Shown piece by piece: positions 30,156 to 40,811 of a stretch of 64,000 nt of DNA. The stretch covers positions 1 to 64,000 of the forward strand of contig JAPJBO010001147.1 of the NCBI GenBank assembly GCA_030068145.1, in the 5' to 3' direction. The DNA comes from Diplonema papillatum (Eukaryota > Euglenozoa > Diplonemea > Diplonemida > Diplonemidae). The translations under genes were made by a program, and so were the position numbers. Below the pieces are notes generated by a model, which saw only the letters and a program-made list of their open reading frames with translations, made no database searches and was not told the origin of the DNA. The stretch's first letter is position 1. Each line of letters starts with the position of its first letter.

Positions 30156-30593
30156 AGGCAAGGCACGTAGGGGAGTCGAGATCTCGGTCGCGGAGACAAC
30201 CTGCGAGGGAGAAAAGGAAGTGTGCCGAATCATCTGGCGATTCCTCGGGCCCGTCAGACTGGACAGCTGACGTGAAGCGCGAACGGATACAAACAGTACG
30301 CGCGGCAAGAAGCGACCGAAGCATGACACGACGCGTGCAACGAGGGTTGTGCAGTCTATCGTCACAGATTGTTGCTGCATATCAAGTTCAAAACTTCTAC
30401 TCCTACTGCACCAAGACTTTGTTTACCACGCTCTTCACCACCACCACCACCCAACCCAAACAGGACAGCAAGACAGAGAAAGGTAAAGAAAGAAAACAAA
30501 TTACCACAAATAGAGAAGGAGAGAGAGAGCGACACCCCCCCCCCACAAAAGAGGAAACAAACGGAGTTTTTTTTGTCTCCCCCCGGGACTCGG
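30156..30593. promoter_or_regulatory. 5' flank and probable leader of copy B
   Basis: The first part (30285-30395) resembles the interior of M2 (18930-19015), for instance CATGACACG followed by GCAG and TATCG. The last 130 bases are a purine-rich tract (30470-30532), a C-run (30534-30543) and an eight-T run (30567-30574) leading to CCCCGGGACTCGGATG. No TATA-like box could be assigned. The in-frame upstream ATG at 30369 is treated as leader because the paralogue at 28818 conserves only the later start. Promoter function is inferred from position. Confidence 0.35.
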
Positions 30594-33500
30594 ATGCGAG
30601 TCGCCATGCAGCTTTTGCTGCTGGCCGCAACAGCGGCTGGCGATACCACCGGGTATTGTGCGTCGTTGGTGGTCAACACCCCGTCGACAGCCGCTGATCC
30701 GGATTGCCCGGCTACAATGGGGCCTGCGACGAGGTACGCCCTTGACACGTGCACGGACGAGCTTTGCGCTCTGATGACCACCGGCGTCGTCGCTTTGGGA
30801 TTCGACGAAGAATCGCAGGTTTTGCGCAAAGTCGGCACTTCTTGCAGTATTGGCTCCTTTACCGGAACTCCCGACGCGTTCGTTTGCTCGGTGAACCCGC
30901 CGTACCTGCAGTACAGCCAGAATTACGACATCGATTTCCTGCCCGACTATGCTTACGTGTACGACGTCGCTGTTCAGTCGAATACGAGTGACCTGGCCTT
31001 CGCGGCCGGTACAGAGCTGACGGTCTTGCGCATGAAGTCGAACGGTCGCTTTGAGCGCATCGGCAAGTCTCCGATCTACCACTATGGCGTTCAATCTTCG
31101 CAGTTCGTCGACGGACTCGTTTTTGCGACGCAATCGAGCGCGTTTGCGATCCTCGACGTGACGAACCCTTCTATTCCAAAGGAATACACTGTTCCCATCG
31201 ACGGATACAGCTGCGCCGCGATGGGTGAGTACAAGACCAGCACCGCCCACGTCGTATACGTGGGGTGCCCGTATTACGGGGTCTGGCCCGTCGACGTTTC
31301 AACGACTACCAAGCCGGTGATGCTTGGCAACGGAACCGCGTCGCTGTTCTATGAGATTGGCTGGGAAACGTCGTTGATCAGGGGATTGCTGGTCGACAGT
31401 GACCGCGACCTACTCTTTTCAGCGTGGACTAGTTACCAAGTGGGGATTCGCATGTCTGACTTGAAAACCGACAAGGAGTACCCGACCCTACTCGACCATT
31501 ACGAGAACATTTCTCCGTACCGCATGATGCTCCGTGGAACTGTCTTGTACGCTGCAACCACGTCGGGGTTAGAGGTGCTTGAAACGGTCAACCGGAAGCT
31601 CGAATCCCTTTCATCATGCTGTGACGACGGGCCCATCCTCAACCTGCGTGGTGTTACCATGTACGGGGAATATCTTTATGCATCGGATTACAACGGACGG
31701 ATTGTCGTCATGAACGCAACGAACCCGACCCAACCGACGTACGCTGCGCACAAAGACTTCCCTGCAGAAATGGGTACCTATGCGTACGGAGGCGATGGAA
31801 TCGTCGCTTCCGCTTTTTCTGACGGGTCGGTACGCATCATGCAAGCGGCCCGAGGTAACGGGTTCTTGGTGTGGAGCGACCTCACTCCGGCTGCGACGCC
31901 TATTCCGGAGACATTCATTCCGGCGCCGCCAGCGCTTCCGATGGATTGTTCACACGTGAGTGCGCACGTCGGAGTCGAGTGTCCCGAGGGGAAGGCGCTC
32001 ATTGACAGACATATGTTGAACCTATGCACAGCAAGCGCGTGTGCGACACTTCCGGACACCACATCCTTAGCCGTGTTTGACGGCCCCTCCGTCACCACAT
32101 ACGTATACAAAACATCGACGGGTTCGTGCTCCACGAAGTTCGTTTCCGGTGCCACACCCGCGTACTCCATGTGCGGTACGCCTGCACCCCACACGACGTA
32201 CAGTGAGCCTCACACTACAGACGTGCTTCTTCCAAACGCCTACGCGTACGATGTTGCGGTTCTTGGGACAGACAGGAATGACATCGTTGTAGCTACAAGT
32301 TCCGGCCTTACTATCTTGCGCGCAGAGCATTCTGTCGGATTCGAAACTGTTGCTCACGTAGCAGGAGGAGATTACGTAAACTACGTCGCTGTCAGGCCTG
32401 CCGAGAACGACAAAGATGTCCTATTCGCTCTGCGTCAGTCGGGCTTCGACATCGTGGCCCTGACCCCACCGCAGTCTCCCAAAGTCCTCACCTCGGTGAA
32501 GATCGATGCACCCTACTCGTGTGTCGCGATGGACCAGATCCGCAGGGGAGCTCTGGTGCACGTTGTCTTCGCGAGTTGTAAGAAGTACGGTGTTTACGGG
32601 ATCGACGTGAGAGACAACGCAAACCCCGTGTTGCTGAACAATGGCGCGCCTGTGATGCAACCGCTTAGCGGCGTAGCGAAAGGTATCGCGACCGACGAAG
32701 ACCGTAAGTTGCTTTTCGTTACTACTATCGAATCCGGGGCTTCGTTGTACATGTACGACGTCACGGATCCCTCGAAGCCGACCACCGTCTCTTCGCTTTC
32801 GGTACAGTTCGATGCGCACGGTGTCACACGAGCAGGCACGCTTCTTTACATCGCGGCATCGGACAAAATGTACGTCTACGAGTCGAAAGACAAGGCGCTG
32901 TCGGCTGTCGGCAGCTGCTGCACCAATGCCGCCGCCATGGATTTGTACGGCGGGACATTGTACGAAGACGTCTACTACGGGTCAGACTATAAGGGGAAAC
33001 TCGTAATGATGAACGTTTCGGAGCCGACCGCCCCGTTTTACATTGGTCACAAGAACATTCCACAACCGCCCGTCAGCTGGCAGTATCCAACCGGCCGTGA
33101 AGGTGTCGTGGTGTCCGCACTGGGTGACGGCATCGTGCGTGTTTTCCAAGCGGCTTACAGCACGGGGTTGATGGTATACTCCGACGAGAAACCCCCGCCG
33201 ACGCCAGTACCGCAGACTCCGATGCCGCCTCCCCCGGTCCTCCCACCTGATTGCTCGGAACTAACGATTCACGCTCAGGCACTCGACGAATTCTGCGACA
33301 CCGGCGATGTCCTCATGAGCGCAGCGATGATTGACACGTGCGGACCCACCACGTTGTGTGCCCTGATGCCGGACAACACCGAAGCAGGATTCGATAGTTC
33401 CGATGAGACGTACAAGAAGACAGCCGGTGTTTGCTCAATCGAATCGAGCAGTACAAAGCCGAGTCGCTTCGTTTGCGGGCCCCCTCCACCGCTCACCACG

Positions 33501-36500
33501 TTCGTGGTCCAGTACGACCAGGATTTCTTTCCCGACTACACTTCTGTCAGAGCCGTGGCGGTCATGGGGCCGACCTATCGCGAAGCTTTCGTGGCGACCA
33601 CCAACGGTCTTATGATCCTGCAAATCTCGGACACCGGTCGCTTCAAAAGGGTCGGAACCGCAACCGGCGACTACTACGGAGCGCTTGCCTCGGAAGCCCT
33701 TCCAGGAGTATTTTACGGTTTGAGGTCGAGTTATCTTGACATCTTCATCTTGGACGACCCGACGAACCCGACTCTGAAGGCGAGCAGCAACTGGTGGGGA
33801 TACAGCTGCGCTTCGCTGAAGGAGTACAAGCAGGGGTCAGATGTGTTCGTCTACGTAAGCTGTCCGTCGTATGGCGTGTGGGCGGTGAACGTGACGGATA
33901 TATCGAACCCTGCTCTTACAACCAGCCAGGGCGACGGCTTTTTTGAGCCGGTTGATGGTGACACCAGAGGCCTGGCAGTCGACACCGACCGTAGTTTGCT
34001 CTACCTGGCCACGAGCGGCACCGGTTCCGGTCTCTACGCCTTGAACATCGGAGGTAATGCAGCTCTTCCCGTGAAGGTGACGTACTACCCCTCGGACAAC
34101 AGCGTCTACGAGGTCGCGGTGTCCGATGGGAAGATTTACGCTGCAGCAAAATCCGAACTCGAGGTTTACGACTTCGTGAACAACGAGTTCGTGGCGCTCA
34201 CCTCGTGCTGCAGCCACGGTCCTAAGCTGGATCTCCGTGGTGTGACGATCTACGGTGATCTGGCGTACTTGTCGGATTACAATGCGAAGCTGGTTGTCAT
34301 GAACGTGTCCTCCGCGTTGTCCTCACCGTACTACATTGGCCACCGCGACTTGCCGAGCGACTCTGGTAGTATGGCAGGTCAGGCCGGTGTTGTCGTTACG
34401 ATGCTCGGTGACGGACAGATGCACGTTTTGCAGGCGGGTTACTCTGCCGGGCTGATGACGTTTTCGGACGTCGAGCCTGGGCCGACGCCAGCGCCACCGA
34501 CGCCGTTGCCACCGCCTCCTGTCGAGCCAATGGACTGCAGCCACGTTTTTGTGGAGGCAACCTCCACTAGATGCCCGGAGGGTTTTGTCTTGATGAACGA
34601 ACACCTCATCGAATCTTGCTTCGACGACAGCCTGTGCGCGAAGCTGACCGCTGGTGTCGTGTACAAATGTGACACGACAACAGGTGTAGCCGTCGTCAAG
34701 ACGGGTACGCAGTGCTTTTTCAGCGACTTGCCGGCATCTGAACCTTCACAGGCACTTTGCGGGACGCCGCCTCCGTACACGACGTACTCTCTACTGCACA
34801 AGGTATTGGACACCTACTCATACGCGCGGGATCTGGACATCATGGGGTCGGCCGGGAAAGAAATTGTGCTGGCGCACACGGACGGTGTCTCAGTATTCTC
34901 CGCCGAGCACTCTACCGGGTTCGAGTTGCGCGGAACGTACCCAGGATACTTCTACTCCGTGATGGCCGCTGCGCACAACGCTGACCTTGTCTATGCAGCG
35001 AGATATGGCACCGTCGAGCTGGTGAGCTTCTCTCCTCCAACAGCCCCCAGGAAGGTTAGTGCAGTGGACATAACCAACCCTTGGCCGACTTGCTACCACA
35101 TGGAGCAGCTGTACGTCAAATCCGAGGGACTGCACGTGCTTTACCTGAGCTGCGGTTACCGCGGGTTGTACGGAGTCGATGTCAGCGATGACAACAACCT
35201 GGTTGTCCTGAACAACGGCCAAAAGCTTCTTTCTCCAGCCAACGGTGACATCCAGGGTCTGTTCGTTGACCTCCCCCGTCGATTCCTCTTTGCCGTGTCC
35301 GATACGGCAGCGGCCGAAGTCTACATGTTCAACGTTTCCACCGCTGAGAAGCCGATGCGGCTTTCGTCGTACGAACTGGAGAGTCCTGGGATTGCGATCG
35401 TCGTCGAGGGAACCGTTGCCTATGCTGCAGGGCAGAAGAAGGTGGAAATCTTCGAAACAAACACTATGGCATTCGTGCCGATCTCCTGGTGCTGCCAGCA
35501 GGCGCCGGACATGAACCTCCGTGGCATCACGTGGTACAATGGCCTTTTGTACGCGTCGGACAGCTCGCCTAGATTGTTCGTCATGAACGTCACCGACCCC
35601 ACACTTCCGTATTATGACGGCCACCGCGAGATCTCGGAGGGTGGAACCACTTCCAGCAACCCCCAAAAAATCAAGGTCGGCAAACTTGCTGACAACGTGA
35701 TGCGGGTATTCCAAGTGGTGTACAGCTCAGGGTTCGTTGTGTACAGCGACGAGGTGCCCCCCCCGACGCCTGCTCCTCCTACGCCTCTGCCACCACCCCC
35801 CATTATCCCGCCTGACTGCTCGCAGTTGTACGTATTCGATACAAGCACTGTCACCGACGACTCTGTGTGCAACGAAGGTCATGTGCTGTTGAGCGAGCAC
35901 ATCATCGAAGCTTGTGACGAAGCGTGCGATGCTATGAGTGATGGGTGGATTGTCAACTTCGACGGACAAGCTGGCCAGGTTTACAAGAAAACGGGAACAT
36001 CGTGCACTTTCGAGGACGGTGGCGATCAGACCCGAAAGTTGTGCGGCCCCCCTCCGCCTCTCACTGCTTACAAAACCGACATCGACGACGGCTATTTTCA
36101 GTCTACTTATGCTTCTATTTACAGTGTTCTGTTGTTGGGCGATGCGCGATCTGAGTTCCTTGTTGCACACAGTGATGGAATGACGGTTGTAACCCTCAAC
36201 AACGAAGGTTTGTTCAACCCCATGACACAATACGAATCTACCAACACCTACTATGACCTGCAGATCATGATGGGGGAGAACGCTGTTGTTATCGCTGCGA
36301 GAGCGTACGGTATCGACATTCTGGACGTGTCGAATCTCCTGAAACCGAAGAAGATAGGTTCCGCCGAGGGTAATGGTTATTCGTGCTACGATCTCGCCCA
36401 GTACCAAACCGCAACATCTCACACGGTATACGAGGGGTGTGACTACAGCGGTGTCTACATCTACGATGTGACAGATAAGACCAAACCGGCGAAGAAGGGC

Positions 36501-39500
36501 TCTGCCCTCGAACCCTCCACCAGCGCCGACATTGGCGGTGTCCTGGTGGACAACTCACGTGCGGCACTTTTCATCACAGGAGAATCCTGGAGTGATAACG
36601 GTGGTATTTATCTGTACAATCTGACCACCTCGCCGCTCGATCCTGAGTATGTGTCTTCTACGAAGACGGACATCTCGTGTTTCGACATGGTCATGGTGGG
36701 TACAACTCTTTACGTCGCAGGGGGAACTCAGTTGTTGATTTACGATACTTCTGACTTGGCATCGTGGGTGCAGTTGGGGTTCTGCTGCCACTTTGGTCCG
36801 GAATTGGACATCCAGTCTCTGGATGTTTACAGTGGGATGGTGTACGCGGCAGACTACGACGGACGCTTGATTGTCATGAACGTCACGGACCCACAGGCGC
36901 CGTACTACCTCGGCCACCACGAGCTGACGAGTTCGTACGCAGCGAGGAAAGTTGTCGTGGGAACTTTGAAGGACAACGTCCAGCGTGTCTTTGCTGCCAA
37001 CGATTACTACGGTTTGTCGATTTTGACGGACGTCGAGCCTCCCCCCACACCAGCCCCTCCGACACCGTTCCCGCCTCCGCCTATGCCGCCCATGGACTGC
37101 AGCAACACGCAGTTGGTGTCTTACGTGAGCACTGGCGATTCTTGTCCGAAAGGCATGATTGTCATTCCGGATCACTTTGCTGGTATTTGCGCAACAACGA
37201 TATGCGACCAACTCACAGCAACAGACTTCGTTGAAATCGATTATTTCAGCAACTACTACTACGTGAAGGATGGAACGACTTGTAAACGAGTCTATGATTC
37301 GACTGGATACCCGACGAAGACCTTTTGCATCGTCCCGCCGGCACACATGACCTACAAAGAGGGGCACACCGAGGTACTTGCAACAAGTGCGAAAGCGTAC
37401 GACGTAGCGATCCTTGGATACGACTCGAACGACGTCGTCGTGGCTACCGACAAAGGGCTCACGGTCCTGCGGGGCGCTCAATCTACTGGACTCGTGAAGG
37501 TTGGACACGTGGACGGTGATTACGTAGCTGTCATTGCTGCTGAGCACACCACTGACGTTGTATTTGCACTGCTGACCGACAAGCTGGACGTGATCAGTCT
37601 GATGCCACCAGCCACTCCGAAGGTTATGAGCTACGTGTTCCTGGCCAGCACCGAGTGTAACTCTCTTGCGCAGTACAGGAAGAATACTGTGTACCACATG
37701 ATCTACACGAGCTGTGGCAAAGATGGTGTGTTTGCCTTCGACGCGAAGGATATGGAGAACCTGACGGCGGCCAACAACGGGGACGCTGTGATCACTGTTT
37801 CCGGGAGCCAAGGGGTCGCGATCGACGAACAGAGACAGCTGCTCTTCCTGGTCACCGACGGGTCGGCATCCGCCGTGTACATGTACGACATCACCGATCC
37901 AAAGGTTCCGGTGTTGAAGGCGACGAGTGCCACCGAGTTCGAGTCGACAGAGGTTGTCATGAACGGCGATATTGCGTACATCGCGGCGCGGGACAAGCTC
38001 GAGATTTACAGCACTTCGGGGCTCACCTTCGAGCAACTCGGGTACTGCTGCGTGAATTCTCCGTCTCTAGAGATCGAGGGTATTGCATACCGCGACGGGA
38101 TTGTGTACGCATCGGACAGGTACGACGAATTGATGGCCTTCAACGTGTCCGACCCGTATGTGCCGTACTATGCTGGGCACCGAGAAATTGGTGGGTACAA
38201 CTACGGAGCGAGAGGAGTAGTTGTTGCAGCTTTGGGAGACGGGATTGTGCGTGTGTTCCAGGCCGCAACGGGAGCGGGAATCATGGTGTACTCTGACATG
38301 GAACCCGTCACGACGCCGACGCCAGCAACAGCGCCACCACCACCGCCACTGCCGCCGATGACTTGCGATGATTTGTACATCACAGCTGAGAACGTGGCTT
38401 GCGCTGATGATGAGATCATGATGAACGAGCATATGATCAACCGGTGCAAAACCGAAGTCTGCTCAAAGCTGGCCGTGTCCACTTCAGCCATGTACGACGC
38501 TAACAACATGATGTTCAGCAAGGATGCCGCCGGCACGTGCTCACTCACGACATCCACCGGAACCGTGACGCGATCAGTATGCGGCCCATCGCCGCCATAC
38601 ACCAGGCACTACGACATTTACGACATCGGCTTTCTCCCCGACTATGCTTACGTGTACGACGTGAACATGCTCGGGTTCGACAGTGACGTAGCGGTGTCAG
38701 CTGGTACGGAACTGACCATCATGCAAATGAACTCCAACACTGGACGATTTGCAAGAGTTGGCAGGGTGGGTCGGTACTACTACGCAGCGTTGCCTGCTTT
38801 GAACCAGAAGAACATTGTGTATGCCACGCAATCGAGTTTCTTGGATGTTATTGACTTGAGTGACCCAACGTCACCGGTATTGGTCGGAACAACCGATCGC
38901 ATTCCGAGCGCCTACGGTTGTGACGGTTTGTCGGAACTGGTCAGTACCCATGGACACCTTATGTACGTTAGTTGCGGATACTACGGTGTTTTTGTCATCG
39001 ACATCAGCAAGAATGATGCTCCAAAAGTGTTGAACACTGTTGACGATGGTCCTTCAGTCCGGATGCAGAGCTTGACCACCACCTCGTACGGTTACGCCGA
39101 AGGTATCGCGGTCGATGCTAGCCGTAGTCTTCTATTTACGGGTTGGGCGATAAGCAGAAAGGGTATCGCTATGCACGACATCTTGAAGGACACAGTGTAC
39201 CCCGAAGAGATCGAGGTCCTGGATACGACTCCCGACATTTACCAGATCGAACTTGTCGACACGGTTTTGTACGTCTGCGCTAGGACGGAGCTCTCAATTT
39301 ACGAAACTGCCACACGCGCGTTTTCTAAGTTGAGCTCTTGCTGTGACCACGGACCTACCATGTATCTGCGTGGGTTGCAATATTACGAGGGGTTGGTGTA
39401 CGCGTCAGACAACTACGGTATGCTGATCGTCATGAACGTCACTGACACTGCAGATCCTTACTACATCGGCCACCGAGAGCTCCCGCCGTCCTCGGGAACG

Positions 39501-40811
39501 TATAAATATGCGAGAGAAGGAGTGCATGTGGGACAGATGAAGGATGGGATCACGCGTGTGTTCCAGGCAGCTGCAAGTGGTGGTGTCGCTATTTGGTCCG
39601 ACGTTGTGCCGCCTCCGACGCCTGTTCCTAACACCCCAATGCCGCCCCCTCCGCCGGTGCCGATGGACTGCGGTCACGTTTTCCTGTACGAAAAAGGTGA
39701 CGATGGTGAGGACTGTCCTGTGGGGAAGGTTACCGTGTCCCAGTACATCATCGACGAGTGCGACAACATTTGTGACAACGTGACCTCAGACATGGAGGTA
39801 GGCTACGACGGGTCAACAAACAGCGTGTATTACAACTCGGGCACTGCATGCGTGCGAAAGACTTCGTCGAAACCCACAAAGTTCGCTTTCTGCGGGTCTG
39901 CTGCGCCGCATACAACATACGTTGAGCCGCATGGTTCTGACGTTGTGATACCCAACTCGCGCGCATACTATGTCGCGGTGCTCGGAAGAGACAGCAATGA
40001 CATTGTGGTAGCAACAACAGGGGGGCTCACCATCTTGACAGCTGAGAGCAACCTGGGCTTCAAGGCGGTCAGTCACGTCTCCAACACCGCCGGGTACTAT
40101 TGCGTGAAGCCGGCGGAGAACGACAAGGATATGGTGTTCGCCCTGTCGTACAAGGCATTGGACATCATTTCGCTTTCGCCGCCGACCAACCCTACACTTC
40201 TCAGTTCGATTGCTATCCCCTCGCTCAGCAACTGTCTACTGATGGACCAGATTCGCAGGAGCGCGCGCGTGCATATTGTGTACATCACGTGCCAAGCCGG
40301 TGGTGTCTTCGGCGTGGACGTCGCTGACTCAAACAATCCTGTTCTTCTCAACGGGGGCAACCCGGTCATGAGTCCGTTGAACGGGAACAGCAAAGGCATC
40401 ACTACTGACGAGGACCGTCAGCTGTTGTTCATCTCGACCATCAGCAGTTCAGCCTCTGTGTACATGTACGATGTTAAGAACGCTACTTCGCCTGTTCTTT
40501 TGGATGACGCGGCTGTTGCCAACTACGCCGCAGGCATTGTTATTCATGGCACGATCCTCTACGTTGGCGCGGACGAGCAGCTGGTGATTTTCGAAACCAA
40601 AACGCTCGAGTTTGAGCAACTGTCTTTCTGCTGCGACGGCGGCCCCCCGCTTGAGTTTTACGGTCTGGCCTACTACGATGGGCTGATCTACGGGTCGGAC
40701 TATTACCAGAAGGTCTTCGTCTTCAACGTTACCGACCCCCGGGCACCACACTACTTGTCGCACAAGACGATGCCAATGAAGGTTCTACCCCGTACGGACG
40801 AGAAGGTATAG
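30594..40811 (+). CDS. Giant modular LVIVD beta-propeller surface protein, copy B, segment 1 (signal peptide, modules 1-8)
   Basis: True N-terminus of the gene. ATG 30594 (or 30606, four codons later) begins MRVAMQLLLLAATAAG, a signal peptide with likely cleavage before DTTGYC. The start is chosen because the paralogue at 28818 conserves both methionines and nothing upstream. Modules start near 30642, then 31944, 33249, 34533, 35814, 37095, 38361 and 39666. Odd modules are a-type (for example FLPDYAYVYDV) and even ones b-type (DVAVLGTDRNDIVVATSSGL). Each has the six-cysteine domain, LVIVD-like blades, VYxSC, CC and a PTPAPPTPLPPPP-like linker. Near 40776 one base appears to be missing (CCAATGAAGG where CCAAATGAAGG would keep frame). 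This stops the frame at 40811 inside the last blade of module 8. Confidence 0.93.
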   Translation: MRVAMQLLLLAATAAGDTTGYCASLVVNTPSTAADPDCPATMGPATRYALDTCTDELCALMTTGVVALGFDEESQVLRKVGTSCSIGSFTGTPDAFVCSVNPPYLQYSQNYDIDFLPDYAYVYDVAVQSNTSDLAFAAGTELTVLRMKSNGRFERIGKSPIYHYGVQSSQFVDGLVFATQSSAFAILDVTNPSIPKEYTVPIDGYSCAAMGEYKTSTAHVVYVGCPYYGVWPVDVSTTTKPVMLGNGTASLFYEIGWETSLIRGLLVDSDRDLLFSAWTSYQVGIRMSDLKTDKEYPTLLDHYENISPYRMMLRGTVLYAATTSGLEVLETVNRKLESLSSCCDDGPILNLRGVTMYGEYLYASDYNGRIVVMNATNPTQPTYAAHKDFPAEMGTYAYGGDGIVASAFSDGSVRIMQAARGNGFLVWSDLTPAATPIPETFIPAPPALPMDCSHVSAHVGVECPEGKALIDRHMLNLCTASACATLPDTTSLAVFDGPSVTTYVYKTSTGSCSTKFVSGATPAYSMCGTPAPHTTYSEPHTTDVLLPNAYAYDVAVLGTDRNDIVVATSSGLTILRAEHSVGFETVAHVAGGDYVNYVAVRPAENDKDVLFALRQSGFDIVALTPPQSPKVLTSVKIDAPYSCVAMDQIRRGALVHVVFASCKKYGVYGIDVRDNANPVLLNNGAPVMQPLSGVAKGIATDEDRKLLFVTTIESGASLYMYDVTDPSKPTTVSSLSVQFDAHGVTRAGTLLYIAASDKMYVYESKDKALSAVGSCCTNAAAMDLYGGTLYEDVYYGSDYKGKLVMMNVSEPTAPFYIGHKNIPQPPVSWQYPTGREGVVVSALGDGIVRVFQAAYSTGLMVYSDEKPPPTPVPQTPMPPPPVLPPDCSELTIHAQALDEFCDTGDVLMSAAMIDTCGPTTLCALMPDNTEAGFDSSDETYKKTAGVCSIESSSTKPSRFVCGPPPPLTTFVVQYDQDFFPDYTSVRAVAVMGPTYREAFVATTNGLMILQISDTGRFKRVGTATGDYYGALASEALPGVFYGLRSSYLDIFILDDPTNPTLKASSNWWGYSCASLKEYKQGSDVFVYVSCPSYGVWAVNVTDISNPALTTSQGDGFFEPVDGDTRGLAVDTDRSLLYLATSGTGSGLYALNIGGNAALPVKVTYYPSDNSVYEVAVSDGKIYAAAKSELEVYDFVNNEFVALTSCCSHGPKLDLRGVTIYGDLAYLSDYNAKLVVMNVSSALSSPYYIGHRDLPSDSGSMAGQAGVVVTMLGDGQMHVLQAGYSAGLMTFSDVEPGPTPAPPTPLPPPPVEPMDCSHVFVEATSTRCPEGFVLMNEHLIESCFDDSLCAKLTAGVVYKCDTTTGVAVVKTGTQCFFSDLPASEPSQALCGTPPPYTTYSLLHKVLDTYSYARDLDIMGSAGKEIVLAHTDGVSVFSAEHSTGFELRGTYPGYFYSVMAAAHNADLVYAARYGTVELVSFSPPTAPRKVSAVDITNPWPTCYHMEQLYVKSEGLHVLYLSCGYRGLYGVDVSDDNNLVVLNNGQKLLSPANGDIQGLFVDLPRRFLFAVSDTAAAEVYMFNVSTAEKPMRLSSYELESPGIAIVVEGTVAYAAGQKKVEIFETNTMAFVPISWCCQQAPDMNLRGITWYNGLLYASDSSPRLFVMNVTDPTLPYYDGHREISEGGTTSSNPQKIKVGKLADNVMRVFQVVYSSGFVVYSDEVPPPTPAPPTPLPPPPIIPPDCSQLYVFDTSTVTDDSVCNEGHVLLSEHIIEACDEACDAMSDGWIVNFDGQAGQVYKKTGTSCTFEDGGDQTRKLCGPPPPLTAYKTDIDDGYFQSTYASIYSVLLLGDARSEFLVAHSDGMTVVTLNNEGLFNPMTQYESTNTYYDLQIMMGENAVVIAARAYGIDILDVSNLLKPKKIGSAEGNGYSCYDLAQYQTATSHTVYEGCDYSGVYIYDVTDKTKPAKKGSALEPSTSADIGGVLVDNSRAALFITGESWSDNGGIYLYNLTTSPLDPEYVSSTKTDISCFDMVMVGTTLYVAGGTQLLIYDTSDLASWVQLGFCCHFGPELDIQSLDVYSGMVYAADYDGRLIVMNVTDPQAPYYLGHHELTSSYAARKVVVGTLKDNVQRVFAANDYYGLSILTDVEPPPTPAPPTPFPPPPMPPMDCSNTQLVSYVSTGDSCPKGMIVIPDHFAGICATTICDQLTATDFVEIDYFSNYYYVKDGTTCKRVYDSTGYPTKTFCIVPPAHMTYKEGHTEVLATSAKAYDVAILGYDSNDVVVATDKGLTVLRGAQSTGLVKVGHVDGDYVAVIAAEHTTDVVFALLTDKLDVISLMPPATPKVMSYVFLASTECNSLAQYRKNTVYHMIYTSCGKDGVFAFDAKDMENLTAANNGDAVITVSGSQGVAIDEQRQLLFLVTDGSASAVYMYDITDPKVPVLKATSATEFESTEVVMNGDIAYIAARDKLEIYSTSGLTFEQLGYCCVNSPSLEIEGIAYRDGIVYASDRYDELMAFNVSDPYVPYYAGHREIGGYNYGARGVVVAALGDGIVRVFQAATGAGIMVYSDMEPVTTPTPATAPPPPPLPPMTCDDLYITAENVACADDEIMMNEHMINRCKTEVCSKLAVSTSAMYDANNMMFSKDAAGTCSLTTSTGTVTRSVCGPSPPYTRHYDIYDIGFLPDYAYVYDVNMLGFDSDVAVSAGTELTIMQMNSNTGRFARVGRVGRYYYAALPALNQKNIVYATQSSFLDVIDLSDPTSPVLVGTTDRIPSAYGCDGLSELVSTHGHLMYVSCGYYGVFVIDISKNDAPKVLNTVDDGPSVRMQSLTTTSYGYAEGIAVDASRSLLFTGWAISRKGIAMHDILKDTVYPEEIEVLDTTPDIYQIELVDTVLYVCARTELSIYETATRAFSKLSSCCDHGPTMYLRGLQYYEGLVYASDNYGMLIVMNVTDTADPYYIGHRELPPSSGTYKYAREGVHVGQMKDGITRVFQAAASGGVAIWSDVVPPPTPVPNTPMPPPPPVPMDCGHVFLYEKGDDGEDCPVGKVTVSQYIIDECDNICDNVTSDMEVGYDGSTNSVYYNSGTACVRKTSSKPTKFAFCGSAAPHTTYVEPHGSDVVIPNSRAYYVAVLGRDSNDIVVATTGGLTILTAESNLGFKAVSHVSNTAGYYCVKPAENDKDMVFALSYKALDIISLSPPTNPTLLSSIAIPSLSNCLLMDQIRRSARVHIVYITCQAGGVFGVDVADSNNPVLLNGGNPVMSPLNGNSKGITTDEDRQLLFISTISSSASVYMYDVKNATSPVLLDDAAVANYAAGIVIHGTILYVGADEQLVIFETKTLEFEQLSFCCDGGPPLEFYGLAYYDGLIYGSDYYQKVFVFNVTDPRAPHYLSHKTMPMKVLPRTDEKV
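30642..38360 (+). repeat. Six-module super-repeat 1 (modules 1-6)
   Basis: Module n resembles module n+6 more than its neighbours. Modules 1, 7 and 13 share an aberrant blade with LLF followed by a W/Y-rich segment in place of VATxG. Modules 2, 8 and 14 share YGSDY/F, modules 3, 9 and 15 share YVSCP, modules 4, 10 and 16 share CYHMEQ, and modules 5, 11 and 17 share IYDT/ETxDLA before the CC. This unit is about 2,573 codons. Confidence 0.75.

Noticed and set aside
30369-30593. N-terminal extension of copy B from the upstream ATG
   Set aside because: It would bury the signal peptide behind about 75 low-complexity residues. The paralogue at 28818 conserves only the later start.
36555-38036. 493-codon open frame on the minus strand, and many similar antisense frames inside the giant gene
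   Set aside because: They lie opposite a plus-strand frame with clear repeated domains, have no domain of their own, and arise from the codon composition of the real gene.
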